A stretch of 14,500 bases of DNA from Desulfuromonadaceae bacterium UBA5613 (GTDB lineage: Bacteria; Desulfobacterota; Desulfuromonadia; Desulfuromonadales; UBA2197). The notes under the pieces were generated by a model. That model saw nothing but the letters and a program-made list of their open reading frames with translations. It did no database searches and had not been told where the DNA came from. A program made the position numbers and the translations under genes. Position 1 is the stretch's first letter. Each line of letters begins with the position of its first letter. The stretch spans positions 1 through 14,500 of the forward strand of contig DIKR01000109.1 of the NCBI GenBank assembly GCA_002424625.1, written 5' to 3'. Positions 1 through 5,648 of the stretch are shown in pieces.

Positions 1-2
1 TG

Positions 3-47
3 CTCTTTGTGGTGGCGGCGCTGGCAGGGCGATGGCGGCGAGGGTGA
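3..47 (+). CDS. possible 3' end of a membrane-protein gene (partial)
   Basis: A reading frame open from the left edge gives a hydrophobic stretch (LFVVAALAG) ending in a basic tail (RWRRG) and a TGA at 45-47, typical of the last membrane segment and cytoplasmic tail of an inner-membrane protein. The palindromic repeat begins 16 bases later, and the next gene (efpL) is convergent, so a plus-strand gene ending here fits the layout. Only about 14 residues are visible and other frames are also open, so this is weakly supported and no family can be named. Confidence 0.25.
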   Translation, partial: LFVVAALAGRWRRG

Positions 48-62
48 AGCCCCATATTTACC

Positions 63-129
63 GGTAGGGGCGCACCTATGTGTGCGCCCGTATTTGCTAC
101 AAGGCGGGCGCACACCCAGGTGCGCCCCT
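63..129. repeat. GC-rich palindromic repeat, interrupted by the IS110 element
   Basis: Left arm 63-90 and right arm 105-129 form a long hairpin: GGTAGGGGCGCACC pairs outside and TGTGCGCCCG/CGGGCGCACA inside, with two mismatches (78, 79 against 116, 117) and a loop at 91-104. The last three pairs of the stem (GGT, 63-65) find their partners not at 130-132 but at 1367-1369 (ACC), on the far side of the insertion sequence. The repeat was therefore whole before the element landed two bases from its core. REP-like palindromes of this kind are usually dispersed in many copies; I can see only one here. Confidence 0.85.
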
Positions 130-131
130 TG

Positions 132-137
132 TATATT
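132..137 (+). promoter_or_regulatory. -10 half of a promoter assembled in the circular IS form
   Basis: TATATT at 132-137 has no good -35 partner in the inserted state. If the right end is joined to the left end through the CT core, TTGACC (1345-1350, overlapping the transposase stop codon) lies 18 bases upstream (16 bases 1351-1366 plus 130-131). That gives a near-consensus sigma-70 promoter reading into the bridge RNA and transposase. Promoters formed at the right-left junction are known for IS110-family circles; the pairing here is read from the sequence. Confidence 0.65.
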
Positions 138-197
138 TAAACGAGTTGAACCTGACGTTGTACAACTGTTACAGTTTGCTCCGGGACGCCGGGGTAA

Positions 198-268
198 AGA
201 GAGAAAGGTGAATCTGTTGCGCCCCTGAGGGTTCGACCCTGCTTGGTAGATTGGATCCCTTTCTCTCT
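198..268 (+). other. target-binding loop of the bridge RNA
   Basis: The outer stem AGAGAGAAAGG (198-208) pairs with CCTTTCTCTCT (258-268) without a mismatch. The left target guide, TGCGCCCCT at 218-226, is identical to the sequence left of and including the left core (121-129). An apical hairpin AGGGT-TCG-ACCCT (228-240) follows. The right target guide, TTGGTAG at 243-249, is the reverse complement of CTACCAA at 1365-1371, which is the right core plus five flanking bases. The two guides thus specify exactly the 14-base site TGCGCCC-CT-ACCAA where the element sits. Confidence 0.88.
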
Positions 269-348
269 CTTTGTTCCTCAAGGTTGGACGGTATCTGAAG
301 CCTCCCATCGGGATGAGCTTGCATACGCAAGGATAGCTTGGGACAAAG
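269..348 (+). other. donor-binding loop of the bridge RNA
   Basis: The outer stem 269-277/340-348 has 9 pairs including one G-U. The left donor guide, ACGGTATCT at 288-296, is identical to the element's right end including the core (1358-1366). An inner stem AAGC/GCTT (298-301/317-320) encloses TCCC-ATC-GGGA. The right donor guide is probably in 323-331: ATAC and AAG are complementary to the left end CTTGTAT (128-134) but are separated by an extra GC. The right donor guide is the least certain of the four. Confidence 0.8.
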
Positions 349-382
349 GTCTTTACCCTCAATAACTTTAAGGAGTTGGATT

Positions 383-1348
383 GTGCCTCTATCTCTCGGA
401 ATCGACATCGCCAAGAAGAAGTTTGACGCTGCCCTGCTGCGGGACGGCAAGTTCAAAACCAAGGTTTTTGAGAACACACCGACCGGGTTTGCGGCACTGA
501 GCGACTGGCTCAAGCAGCACGGGGCAGACAAGGTTCATGCCTGCATGGAAGCAACCGGCATCCTCTATGAGGGGCTAGCCGTCTTTCTGGCCGATGCCGG
601 GCATGACGTGAGCGTCATCAACCCCTTGCAAATCAAGGCCTTCGGGGAGTCCCTCTTGTCGCGAACCAAGACCGACAAGGCCGATGCCCGCCTGATCGCT
701 CGTTTTTGCGAAGCGCTCGTGCCGATGCGATGGCTCCCCGATCCGCCGGAGATTCGCCAGCTGAAGGCCTTGGGACGACGGCGGGAGGCACTAATTGAGA
801 TGCGCACCCAGGAACTCAACCGGGACCTTTCCGCCGACTCCCGCGTTCAGGAATCGATTCAGGCCGTTATTAGCGTGCTCAACAAAGAGATCGACGATAT
901 CGCCAAACGGATCAAGGACCATATCAATCATCATCCCGACCTGAAGAACAAGAGCGATCTGCTCCGCAGCATTCCTGGAATTGGCGACGTCTGCATCGAA
1001 GCCGTCTTGTCGGAGACCAATGGATTCGCCAACTTCAGCAAGGTTGAACAAGTCATTGCTTATATGGGGCTCTCCCCGAGGGAGAAGAGCTCTGGATCCT
1101 CGGTACGAGGCAAATCGGGCCTGTGTAAGACCGGTAACCGCCGACTGAGAAAGGTTCTCTATATGCCGGCCCTAGTCGCCATGCAGCACAACCCGATGGT
1201 CAAAGCCTTTTCAAAACGTCTCAAGGAAAAAGCAAAGAACGGCAAACTGATTGCCTGTGCCTGTATGAAGAAACTGGTGCAAATCATGTTTGGTGTCCTC
1301 AAGAACAATCAACCGTTTGACCCAGCTTACAACGTGAAATTTTCTTGA
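383..1348 (+). CDS. IS110-family DEDD transposase (bridge-RNA-guided recombinase)
   Basis: The product (321 residues) cuts and rejoins the element's ends and its target under guidance of the bridge RNA. The N-terminal RuvC-like DEDD domain shows Asp8 (LGIDIAKKKFD), Glu56 (MEATG), and Asp98 and Asp101 (RTKTDKADA). A middle helical segment is followed by the C-terminal transposase domain with the helix-hairpin-helix-like RSIPGIGDV and SSGSSVRGKSG near residues 236-246. The latter contains the serine expected to be the covalent nucleophile (Ser239 or Ser240), then GNRRLRKVLY. I chose the GTG at 383 because AAGGAG lies at 370-375 with good spacing and because it begins right before the conserved first strand. 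A longer TTG start at 338 would overlap the bridge RNA and has no ribosome-binding site. The gene has no frameshift or internal stop. Confidence 0.95.
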   Translation: MPLSLGIDIAKKKFDAALLRDGKFKTKVFENTPTGFAALSDWLKQHGADKVHACMEATGILYEGLAVFLADAGHDVSVINPLQIKAFGESLLSRTKTDKADARLIARFCEALVPMRWLPDPPEIRQLKALGRRREALIEMRTQELNRDLSADSRVQESIQAVISVLNKEIDDIAKRIKDHINHHPDLKNKSDLLRSIPGIGDVCIEAVLSETNGFANFSKVEQVIAYMGLSPREKSSGSSVRGKSGLCKTGNRRLRKVLYMPALVAMQHNPMVKAFSKRLKEKAKNGKLIACACMKKLVQIMFGVLKNNQPFDPAYNVKFS

Positions 1349-1357
1349 CCCCGGATA

Positions 1358-1371
1358 ACGGTATCTACCAA
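1358..1371. other. IS right end (left donor), CT core and right half of the target
   Basis: ACGGTAT-CT is the last part of the element and is copied in the donor loop of the bridge RNA (288-296). CT-ACCAA is the right half of the insertion site and is complementary to the right target guide (243-249). The donor as it would exist in the circle, ACGGTAT-CT-TGTAT, closely resembles the IS621 donor as I remember it. The right end is only 18 bases long after the transposase stop. Confidence 0.8.
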
Positions 1372-1417
1372 ACAACAAAAAGGGACGCCACTTCATCGGG
1401 CGTCCCTTTTTGTTGTT
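1371..1417. terminator. strong bidirectional Rho-independent terminator
   Basis: A perfect 19-bp stem (1371-1389 with 1399-1417), GC-rich in the middle (GGGACGCC/GGCGTCCC) and flanked by runs of five A and five T, encloses a 9-base loop. It has a U-tract on both strands. On the minus strand it lies just after the efpL stop codon, which it should terminate. On the plus strand it would stop transcripts leaving the insertion sequence and, before insertion, the upstream gene. Confidence 0.92.
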
Positions 1418-1434
1418 TATGGAATGTTTATAAA

Positions 1435-1998
1435 TCAGGCGCGCGAGACGAAGCGGCCGTCACGGGTGTCGACTTTGATCCGTTCATCCGATTCAAGATA
1501 GCCAGGAACCTGAATGCGCAGGCCGGTCTCGAGGATTGCTTCTTTGGTCTGGGCAGTGGCAGTAGCATTCTTGATCGCCGGGGCGGTCTCGGTCACCAGC
1601 AGTTCGACAATCATCGGCGGATCGATACTGACTACCCGCCCCTGGAAGACGCCGAGCTGTACTTCCTGTCCATCGACGAGAAATCCCGCAATCGGCGCGA
1701 AGAGCTCCTCGTTAATCTCGAACTGCTCGTAGTTTTCAAGATCCATGAAGACGCCACCGTCGCCGGAAGCATACAGGAATTGCCCCTTGCGCCGCTCGAA
1801 ATCGGCCTCGTCAACCTTATCGCCGGATTTAAAGGCTTTTTCCAGGACCTGGCCGGTCAGCATGTTGCGGTACTTGGTCTTGACCAGGGTATTCCCGCCC
1901 CGGGCCGAGGGGGACTGCATGGTGTAATCGAGAATGATACAAGGGGCAGCATCGAGCTGGAAGACCAGCCCGCGTTTGAAATCTGCGGTGGTTAACAT
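1435..1998 (-). CDS. efpL: EF-P-like elongation factor, EfpL (YeiP) type
   Basis: The 187-residue product has the three-domain length of EF-P, a tRNA-shaped factor that enters the ribosomal E site and relieves stalling at proline runs. The N-terminal domain loop reads QSPSARGG (28-35), with Arg33 at the tip where canonical EF-P has a Lys or Arg to be modified. This SPTARG-like loop, together with the C-terminal ETAPAIKNATATAQTKEA and GLRIQVPGYL, matches the E. coli YeiP/EfpL group rather than standard EF-P. ATG at 1998 has GGAGT just upstream. It lies 60 bases after the amidase gene on the same strand and ends at the strong terminator, so the two are probably co-transcribed. Whether the genome also has a canonical efp cannot be seen here. 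Confidence 0.88.
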   Translation of the reverse strand: MLTTADFKRGLVFQLDAAPCIILDYTMQSPSARGGNTLVKTKYRNMLTGQVLEKAFKSGDKVDEADFERRKGQFLYASGDGGVFMDLENYEQFEINEELFAPIAGFLVDGQEVQLGVFQGRVVSIDPPMIVELLVTETAPAIKNATATAQTKEAILETGLRIQVPGYLESDERIKVDTRDGRFVSRA

Positions 1999-2058
1999 GA
2001 AAGACTCCGTTTCTGGATGATGGCCAGTATGCGGCCTATTTTAAATAACATCTTTAAT

Positions 2059-2850
2059 TTAAAGCTTCCCGTAGATTTCCGGGCGCCGGTCGCGAAAACA
2101 GGGAATCTGCTGGCGATACTCCTGCATCTCGGCAAAGTCGAGCGCGGCGACGATACAAGAATCGACCTCACCGGCTTCCGCCAGCACCTCACCGCGGGCG
2201 GAAAGGAGGAGGCTCATGCCGAAGAAATCGAGTTTTCCCTGCACTCCGCAGCAGTTGGCAGCGACAACAAAGAGCTGATTTTCAATGGCGCGGGCGCGCA
2301 ACAGGGTGCGCCAGTGCTCTTGCCGCGGTTTCGGCCACTCGGCGGGAAGACAGATAATCTCGGCGCCATCAAGGGCCATGCGGCGAAAGAGCTCAGGAAA
2401 ACGCAGATCGTAGCAGATGGCAATACCGAGCCGGCCGACGCTGGTCGTGACAACCAGATACTGGTCGCCGGCGTGAAGATAGCGATCTTCATTCATCGTC
2501 GAAAAAAGGTGGAGCTTGCGATACTTACCGACGATCTCCCCTTGATCGATGACCCAGGCGGTGTTGCAGACCTTGTCGCCATCGCTCTCAGCAAGGCTGC
2601 CGACGATGGTCAGGCCGAGTTCGCCACTCAAAGCCTGCAGTCGTGTCAGAATTTCCGGGCTTTGCGTCGCCAACTCTGCCAGCTGGCGATAATCGTAACC
2701 GCTGCTCCACATCTCCGGCAGAACCGCGAGTTGGGCCCCCTGCGCTGCGACACTCCGCAGCCCCTGCTCTGCTGCCAGCCAATTGGCTTCGACATCGCCG
2801 AGACGGATATTAAACTGGACAGCAGCGACATTCAGAGTACGAGGCAGCAT
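2059..2850 (-). CDS. carbon-nitrogen hydrolase, omega-amidase (Nit2/YafV)-like
   Basis: This is a nitrilase-superfamily enzyme of 263 residues, the usual size for a single CN-hydrolase domain. The catalytic triad is visible: Glu46 (LPEMW), Lys112 (KYRKLHLF) and Cys146 (ICYDLRFPELFR). The Cys context and overall length fit the Nit2/YafV branch, which hydrolyses omega-amides such as alpha-ketoglutaramate. Substrate specificity is not decided by these motifs, and a role in deaminated-glutathione or other amide repair is possible. ATG at 2850 is preceded by GGAGG (2858-2862). A good promoter lies upstream at 2895-2923. The gene is divergent from hemW and probably leads an operon with efpL. Confidence 0.85.
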   Translation of the reverse strand: MLPRTLNVAAVQFNIRLGDVEANWLAAEQGLRSVAAQGAQLAVLPEMWSSGYDYRQLAELATQSPEILTRLQALSGELGLTIVGSLAESDGDKVCNTAWVIDQGEIVGKYRKLHLFSTMNEDRYLHAGDQYLVVTTSVGRLGIAICYDLRFPELFRRMALDGAEIICLPAEWPKPRQEHWRTLLRARAIENQLFVVAANCCGVQGKLDFFGMSLLLSARGEVLAEAGEVDSCIVAALDFAEMQEYRQQIPCFRDRRPEIYGKL

Positions 2851-2894
2851 AGATGAACCTCCGCAGGAGTAATCAATAGTAGCAAACGGTCGGC

Positions 2895-2923
2895 ATTATA
2901 GACAGCAACCGCGGAGGCCGCAA
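2895..2923 (-). promoter_or_regulatory. sigma-70-type promoter of the amidase-efpL unit
   Basis: On the minus strand TTGCGG (2923-2918) is followed after 17 bases by a perfect TATAAT (2900-2895). It lies about 45 bases upstream of the amidase start codon, in the divergent gap with hemW. Confidence 0.65.
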
Positions 2924-2967
2924 TATTTTTTCATCAGAAGTCGGCAAGCACCCCGACCGCCTTTCCC

Positions 2968-2997
2968 TTGACTCTCAACCGCAGCCCAGAGTAAAAA
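2968..2997 (+). promoter_or_regulatory. probable hemW promoter
   Basis: TTGACT (2968-2973), 18 bases, TAAAAA (2992-2997), about 40 bases upstream of the hemW start. The -10 box is only a fair match. Confidence 0.45.
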
Positions 2998-3037
2998 CAA
3001 CACTGCGAATCGTCTACCCCTTTTGCTCAGGATATGT

Positions 3038-4207
3038 ATGGTGTGCGACAATACGACTGCGCAATCACTCCCGAGCGGATTCGGCCTGTACCTGCACACC
3101 CCCTTTTGTCGCAGCAAGTGCCCCTATTGTGACTTCTTCTCCATCGTCCCCGCAAAGATGCAGGAGATCGGAAGTTACCCGGCTCTTCTGATACAAGAAC
3201 TCCGGCAGTCGGCAAAGTCGTGGGACGGTCCGTTGACCTCGATCTTCTTCGGAGGCGGCACCCCTTCCCTCCTGCCGGTTCAGGGGATCCAGGAGATTCT
3301 AGACTCCGCTTGCGCCACCTTCGGGTTTGCCGATGCGATCGAAATCTCCCTCGAAGCAAACCCCGGGACCGTCTCCCCCCGCTATCTTGATCAGTTACGC
3401 GCTGCCGGGGTCAACCGCCTCTCTCTCGGCATTCAGGCCCTGGCTGACGAAGATCTGGCGAAACTCGGCCGTGTCCACTCCCGCCAGGACAGCCTCAATG
3501 CTGTTAACGCCGCCCGCCGCGCCGGCTTTGATAATCTCTCCCTTGATCTCATCTACAGCCGCCCCGAGCAGGATCTTGACAAGTTACGGGGAGAGATCGA
3601 TCAGCTCGTGCAGCTGCAACCTCAACACCTCTCCTGCTATGGTCTTACGATCGAGGAGGGAACGCCCTTTGCGCTAATGGAGGAAACCGGGAGTCTGGCG
3701 CTTCCCGGTGAGGACGCTGCGGTCGCGGCCTACCGTTGTGTCCACGAAGAGCTGAGCAAGGCCGGCTTTAACCACTACGAAATCTCCAACTTTGCCCGGC
3801 CCGGCTATGAATGTCGTCACAACCTCAGCTACTGGCGCCGCCGTCCCTACCTCGGCCTCGGCGCCGGAGCTCATTCGCTATGCGGCAACGGTTGGGGCGA
3901 ACGCCTCTCGGTCCCCCCCGACCTCGCTCTTTACCGGCAACGCCTGGCTAGCGGAATGGCAACCGCAGAATCGATCGAAGTCTGCGATCAACAACTCGCC
4001 ATGGCCGAGACCCTTTACCTCGGCCTGCGGACCGCGGAAGGAGTCAGCGACGCTGCCTTTTCCCACCGCTTCGGCCGCAGCATCGCCGAGGTCTTCCCCG
4101 TCGCCATCAAGCGCTGCGGGAATCGGCTCAAACAAGACTACGGCCGCTGGTCCTTCGATGTGGACGGCTGGCTCCTTTACGATCATCTGATAGCCAACTT
4201 TCTTTAA
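3038..4207 (+). CDS. hemW: HemW, radical SAM heme chaperone (HemN-like)
   Basis: The protein (389 residues from the ATG at 3038) belongs to the family once annotated as oxygen-independent coproporphyrinogen III oxidase. Its members bind heme and a 4Fe-4S cluster and are thought to hand heme to respiratory proteins. The radical SAM motif CRSKCPYC gives Cys24, Cys28 and Cys31. GGGTPS (72-77) is the SAM-binding glycine motif, followed by LEANPGT and RLSLGIQ typical of the HemN/HemW barrel. The C-terminal part carries the HemN C-terminal domain (HYEISNFARPGYECRHNLSYW). The N terminus is short, as in HemW; true HemN proteins are longer. A TTG 15 bases upstream is a poorer start than this ATG, which has AGGA five bases before it. 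It may be followed by a weak terminator. Confidence 0.92.
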   Translation: MVCDNTTAQSLPSGFGLYLHTPFCRSKCPYCDFFSIVPAKMQEIGSYPALLIQELRQSAKSWDGPLTSIFFGGGTPSLLPVQGIQEILDSACATFGFADAIEISLEANPGTVSPRYLDQLRAAGVNRLSLGIQALADEDLAKLGRVHSRQDSLNAVNAARRAGFDNLSLDLIYSRPEQDLDKLRGEIDQLVQLQPQHLSCYGLTIEEGTPFALMEETGSLALPGEDAAVAAYRCVHEELSKAGFNHYEISNFARPGYECRHNLSYWRRRPYLGLGAGAHSLCGNGWGERLSVPPDLALYRQRLASGMATAESIEVCDQQLAMAETLYLGLRTAEGVSDAAFSHRFGRSIAEVFPVAIKRCGNRLKQDYGRWSFDVDGWLLYDHLIANFL

Positions 4208-4235
4208 TCCAGTTTCATAAAACCGACCACCCCAG

Positions 4236-4264
4236 CCCCTCCTTAAGCAAGGAGGGGAGTTTTA
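4236..4264 (+). terminator. probable hemW terminator hairpin
   Basis: CCCCTCCTT (4236-4244) pairs perfectly with AAGGAGGGG (4249-4257) around an AAGC loop, followed by AGTTTTAT. The U-tract is short, and only about 15 bases remain before the dedA start and its GGAGG. No separate dedA promoter is visible after it, so termination is probably partial and dedA may be fed by read-through. Confidence 0.6.
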
Positions 4265-4279
4265 TCTCCCGGAGGCTTC

Positions 4280-4882
4280 ATGCACGCACTGCTTAACTGG
4301 CTGGTCGAAACGATCGGCAATCTCGGCTATCCCGGCATCTTCCTGCTTATGGCGATGGAGAGCTCCATCTTCCCGGTTCCGAGCGAACTGGTCATGCCCC
4401 CGGCCGGCTACCTTGCCCAGCAGGGGAAGATGCACATCGGTCTGGCGATTCTTGCCGGCACCGTCGGCAGTCTGGCCGGTGCCTATGCCAACTATTTTGC
4501 CGCCCAGTACCTCGGCCGCCCCCTCCTTTACCGTTACGGTAAATATGTGCTGATCAGTCCGGAGAAGTTGCAGCGGATGGAGACCTTCTTCCAGCGTCAC
4601 GGCGAGATCTCCACCTTCATCGGCCGCCTGTTGCCAGTGATCCGCCACCTGATCTCCATCCCGGCCGGCCTCTCGGGGATGAACCATCTCCGTTTCTCCC
4701 TCTACACCCTTGCCGGCGCCGGAATCTGGTGCACCATCCTCGCCTGGATCGGTTACATCATCGGTGAAAACCAGGAGTTGATCATGCAGTATTCCCATCA
4801 GGCCCTCCTCTGGGTGATCATCGCCAGCGGTGCCCTGATCGTCGGTTACATCTGGTGGCAACGCCGTTACGGCAAGCCGTAA
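4280..4882 (+). CDS. DedA-family inner-membrane protein
   Basis: The 200-residue product is an integral membrane protein of the DedA/VTT family. Members include UptA-type undecaprenyl-phosphate and phospholipid flippases, and others affect membrane homeostasis and drug tolerance. Family hallmarks are ESSIFPVPSELVMPPAGYLA (27-46), with the acidic Glu27 and Glu36, and the FIGRLLPVIRHLISIPAG segment (113-130), with Arg116 and Arg122. Hydrophobic segments lie at about 17-28, 53-78, 143-162 and 176-192. ATG at 4280 follows GGAGG with normal spacing. The tag gene starts 11 bases after its stop, so the two are very likely one transcript although no functional link is known. Confidence 0.88.
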   Translation: MHALLNWLVETIGNLGYPGIFLLMAMESSIFPVPSELVMPPAGYLAQQGKMHIGLAILAGTVGSLAGAYANYFAAQYLGRPLLYRYGKYVLISPEKLQRMETFFQRHGEISTFIGRLLPVIRHLISIPAGLSGMNHLRFSLYTLAGAGIWCTILAWIGYIIGENQELIMQYSHQALLWVIIASGALIVGYIWWQRRYGKP

Positions 4883-4893
4883 GGATGCAGACC

Positions 4894-5478
4894 ATGAACA
4901 CCAACAACCCGATCCGTTGCGGCTGGTGCAGCAGCGACCCGCACTACATCGCCTACCATGATCTGGAATGGGGTGTGCCTCTGCACGATGACCAACGCCT
5001 CTTTGAGATGCTTATCCTTGAAGGGGCACAAGCCGGCCTGAGCTGGCTGACGATTCTGAAAAAACGCGAGAACTACCGCCGCGCTTATGACAATTTTGAC
5101 ATCGCCACTGTCGCCGCCTTTAGCGCGACCGATTGTGAACGACTGTTACAGGACAGCGGCCTCGTCCGCAACCGCCTCAAGGTGGCGGCCTCGATCAACA
5201 ATGCCCGTGCCGTGTTGCAGATCCAGCAGGAATTCGGCTCTCTCGATGCCTTCCTGTGGCGCTTTGTCGATGGCATTCCCCGACAAAACAGCTGGCAAAC
5301 CCTGGCGGAACTGCCAACCCGCACCGCTGTGTCGGATCATCTCAGTAAAGAACTGCTGACCCGCGGCTGCAAGTTCGTCGGCTCAACCATCTGCTATTCC
5401 ATGATGCAGGCGATCGGCATGGTCAACGATCACACGATCGATTGTTTTCGCTACCGGGAATGCAGGGGAGGAGGATGA
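4894..5478 (+). CDS. tag: DNA-3-methyladenine glycosylase I
   Basis: Tag removes 3-methyladenine from alkylated DNA at the start of base excision repair. The N-terminal RCGWCSSDP...AYHDLEWGVP block and LEGAQAGLSWLTIL are signatures of the family; Glu43 sits where the substrate-contacting glutamate lies. The zinc site of E. coli Tag (Cys-His...His-x3-Cys) is preserved as Cys9, His22, His180 and Cys184 (DHTIDC). The length of 194 residues is close to the usual 185-195. I chose the ATG at 4894 because AAGG lies nine bases upstream and because it places Cys9 near the N terminus; an in-frame ATG at 4885 is a possible alternative. It follows the DedA gene by 11 bases. Confidence 0.93.
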   Translation: MNTNNPIRCGWCSSDPHYIAYHDLEWGVPLHDDQRLFEMLILEGAQAGLSWLTILKKRENYRRAYDNFDIATVAAFSATDCERLLQDSGLVRNRLKVAASINNARAVLQIQQEFGSLDAFLWRFVDGIPRQNSWQTLAELPTRTAVSDHLSKELLTRGCKFVGSTICYSMMQAIGMVNDHTIDCFRYRECRGGG

Positions 5479-5504
5479 TCCGACGTTTCACTTACCCCCA
5501 GTTC

Positions 5505-5534
5505 TTGCCTTATCCGCACTTTGAGCCATAATAA
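5505..5534 (+). promoter_or_regulatory. candidate promoter for the 5649-7393 gene cluster
   Basis: TTGCCT (5505-5510), 18 bases, TAATAA (5529-5534), in the 170-base gap after tag. The -10 hexamer is only a partial match but sits in an AT-rich tract unlike the surrounding DNA. It leaves a leader of about 110 bases before the next gene. Confidence 0.4.
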
Positions 5535-5578
5535 TAAAAAATTCGGAGAGCCATTAATCGTATCGCAAGAAGTGCCTG

Positions 5579-5602
5579 AGCTCGGCTGGGAGCTTCTCTT
5601 TT
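5579..5602 (+). terminator. weak terminator-like hairpin in the leader of the 5649 gene
   Basis: AGCTC (5579-5583) pairs with GAGCT (5590-5594) around a 6-base loop, followed by TCTCTTTT. The stem is short. It could end dedA-tag transcripts or be chance; it lies downstream of the candidate promoter, so if real it would also affect the next operon. Confidence 0.25.
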
Positions 5603-5648
5603 CTGTTATCGGCAGTGGCTATGCAAGTCAAGGCGCAGGAGGAAAACC

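Larger units (their letters stand above)
144..350 (+). ncRNA. bridge RNA of the IS110 element
   Basis: This is the non-coding left end, folded by eye. Short 5' hairpins lie at 164-176 (AACTG/CAGTT) and 181-192. They are followed by a target-binding loop closed by an 11-bp stem (198-208/258-268), then directly by a donor-binding loop closed by a 9-bp stem (269-277/340-348). Guides lie in the order known for IS621: left target, right target, left donor, right donor. The RNA would bring the recombinase, the element's joined ends and the genomic target together. The 5' end is inferred from the junction promoter and the 3' end from the last stem; both could be off by tens of bases. The RNA ends close to the transposase ribosome-binding site. 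Confidence 0.85.
130..1366 (+). mobile_element. IS110-group insertion sequence with bridge RNA (IS621-like)
   Basis: The element holds one DEDD recombinase gene (383-1348), a long 5' non-coding end (130-382) and a very short right end (1349-1366). Boundaries are set by a CT dinucleotide core on both sides (128-129 and 1365-1366) and by the palindromic repeat, which is restored when the element is removed between the cores. There are no terminal inverted repeats and no ordinary target duplication, as expected for IS110. The long non-coding left end marks the IS110 rather than the IS1111 subgroup, in which the guide RNA lies at the right end. Reading frame, ends and guides all look intact, so the copy may be active. 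Confidence 0.92.

Noticed and set aside
338..382. Upstream TTG start that would add 15 residues to the transposase
   Set aside because: No ribosome-binding site, non-conserved residues, and overlap with the last stem of the bridge RNA; the GTG at 383 has AAGGAG and starts at the conserved strand.
169..531. Minus-strand frame of 120 codons across the IS left end
   Set aside because: Antisense to the bridge RNA and transposase start, no ribosome-binding site, composition typical of a shadow frame.
1345..1995. Plus-strand frame of 216 codons
   Set aside because: Runs opposite to efpL, whose family assignment is clear, and crosses the terminator; a shadow frame.
2039..2063. AT-rich inverted repeat (TTTAAAT/ATTTAAA) between the amidase gene and efpL
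   Set aside because: Too weak and AT-rich for a terminator, no matching promoter spacing; probably simple AT-rich spacer.
2017..2856. Plus-strand frame of 279 codons, longer than the gene opposite
   Set aside because: The minus strand encodes a CN-hydrolase with a full Glu-Lys-Cys triad; the plus frame has no recognisable domain.
3023..3037. TTG start five codons upstream of the chosen hemW start
   Set aside because: No ribosome-binding site at suitable distance; the ATG at 3038 has AGGA five bases before it.
5475..5531. 18-codon frame overlapping the tag stop (ATGA), rich in Pro and aromatic residues
   Set aside because: The purine-rich GGAGGAGG directly abuts the ATG with no spacing, and no following gene or hairpin suggests a leader role; a chance frame is more likely.
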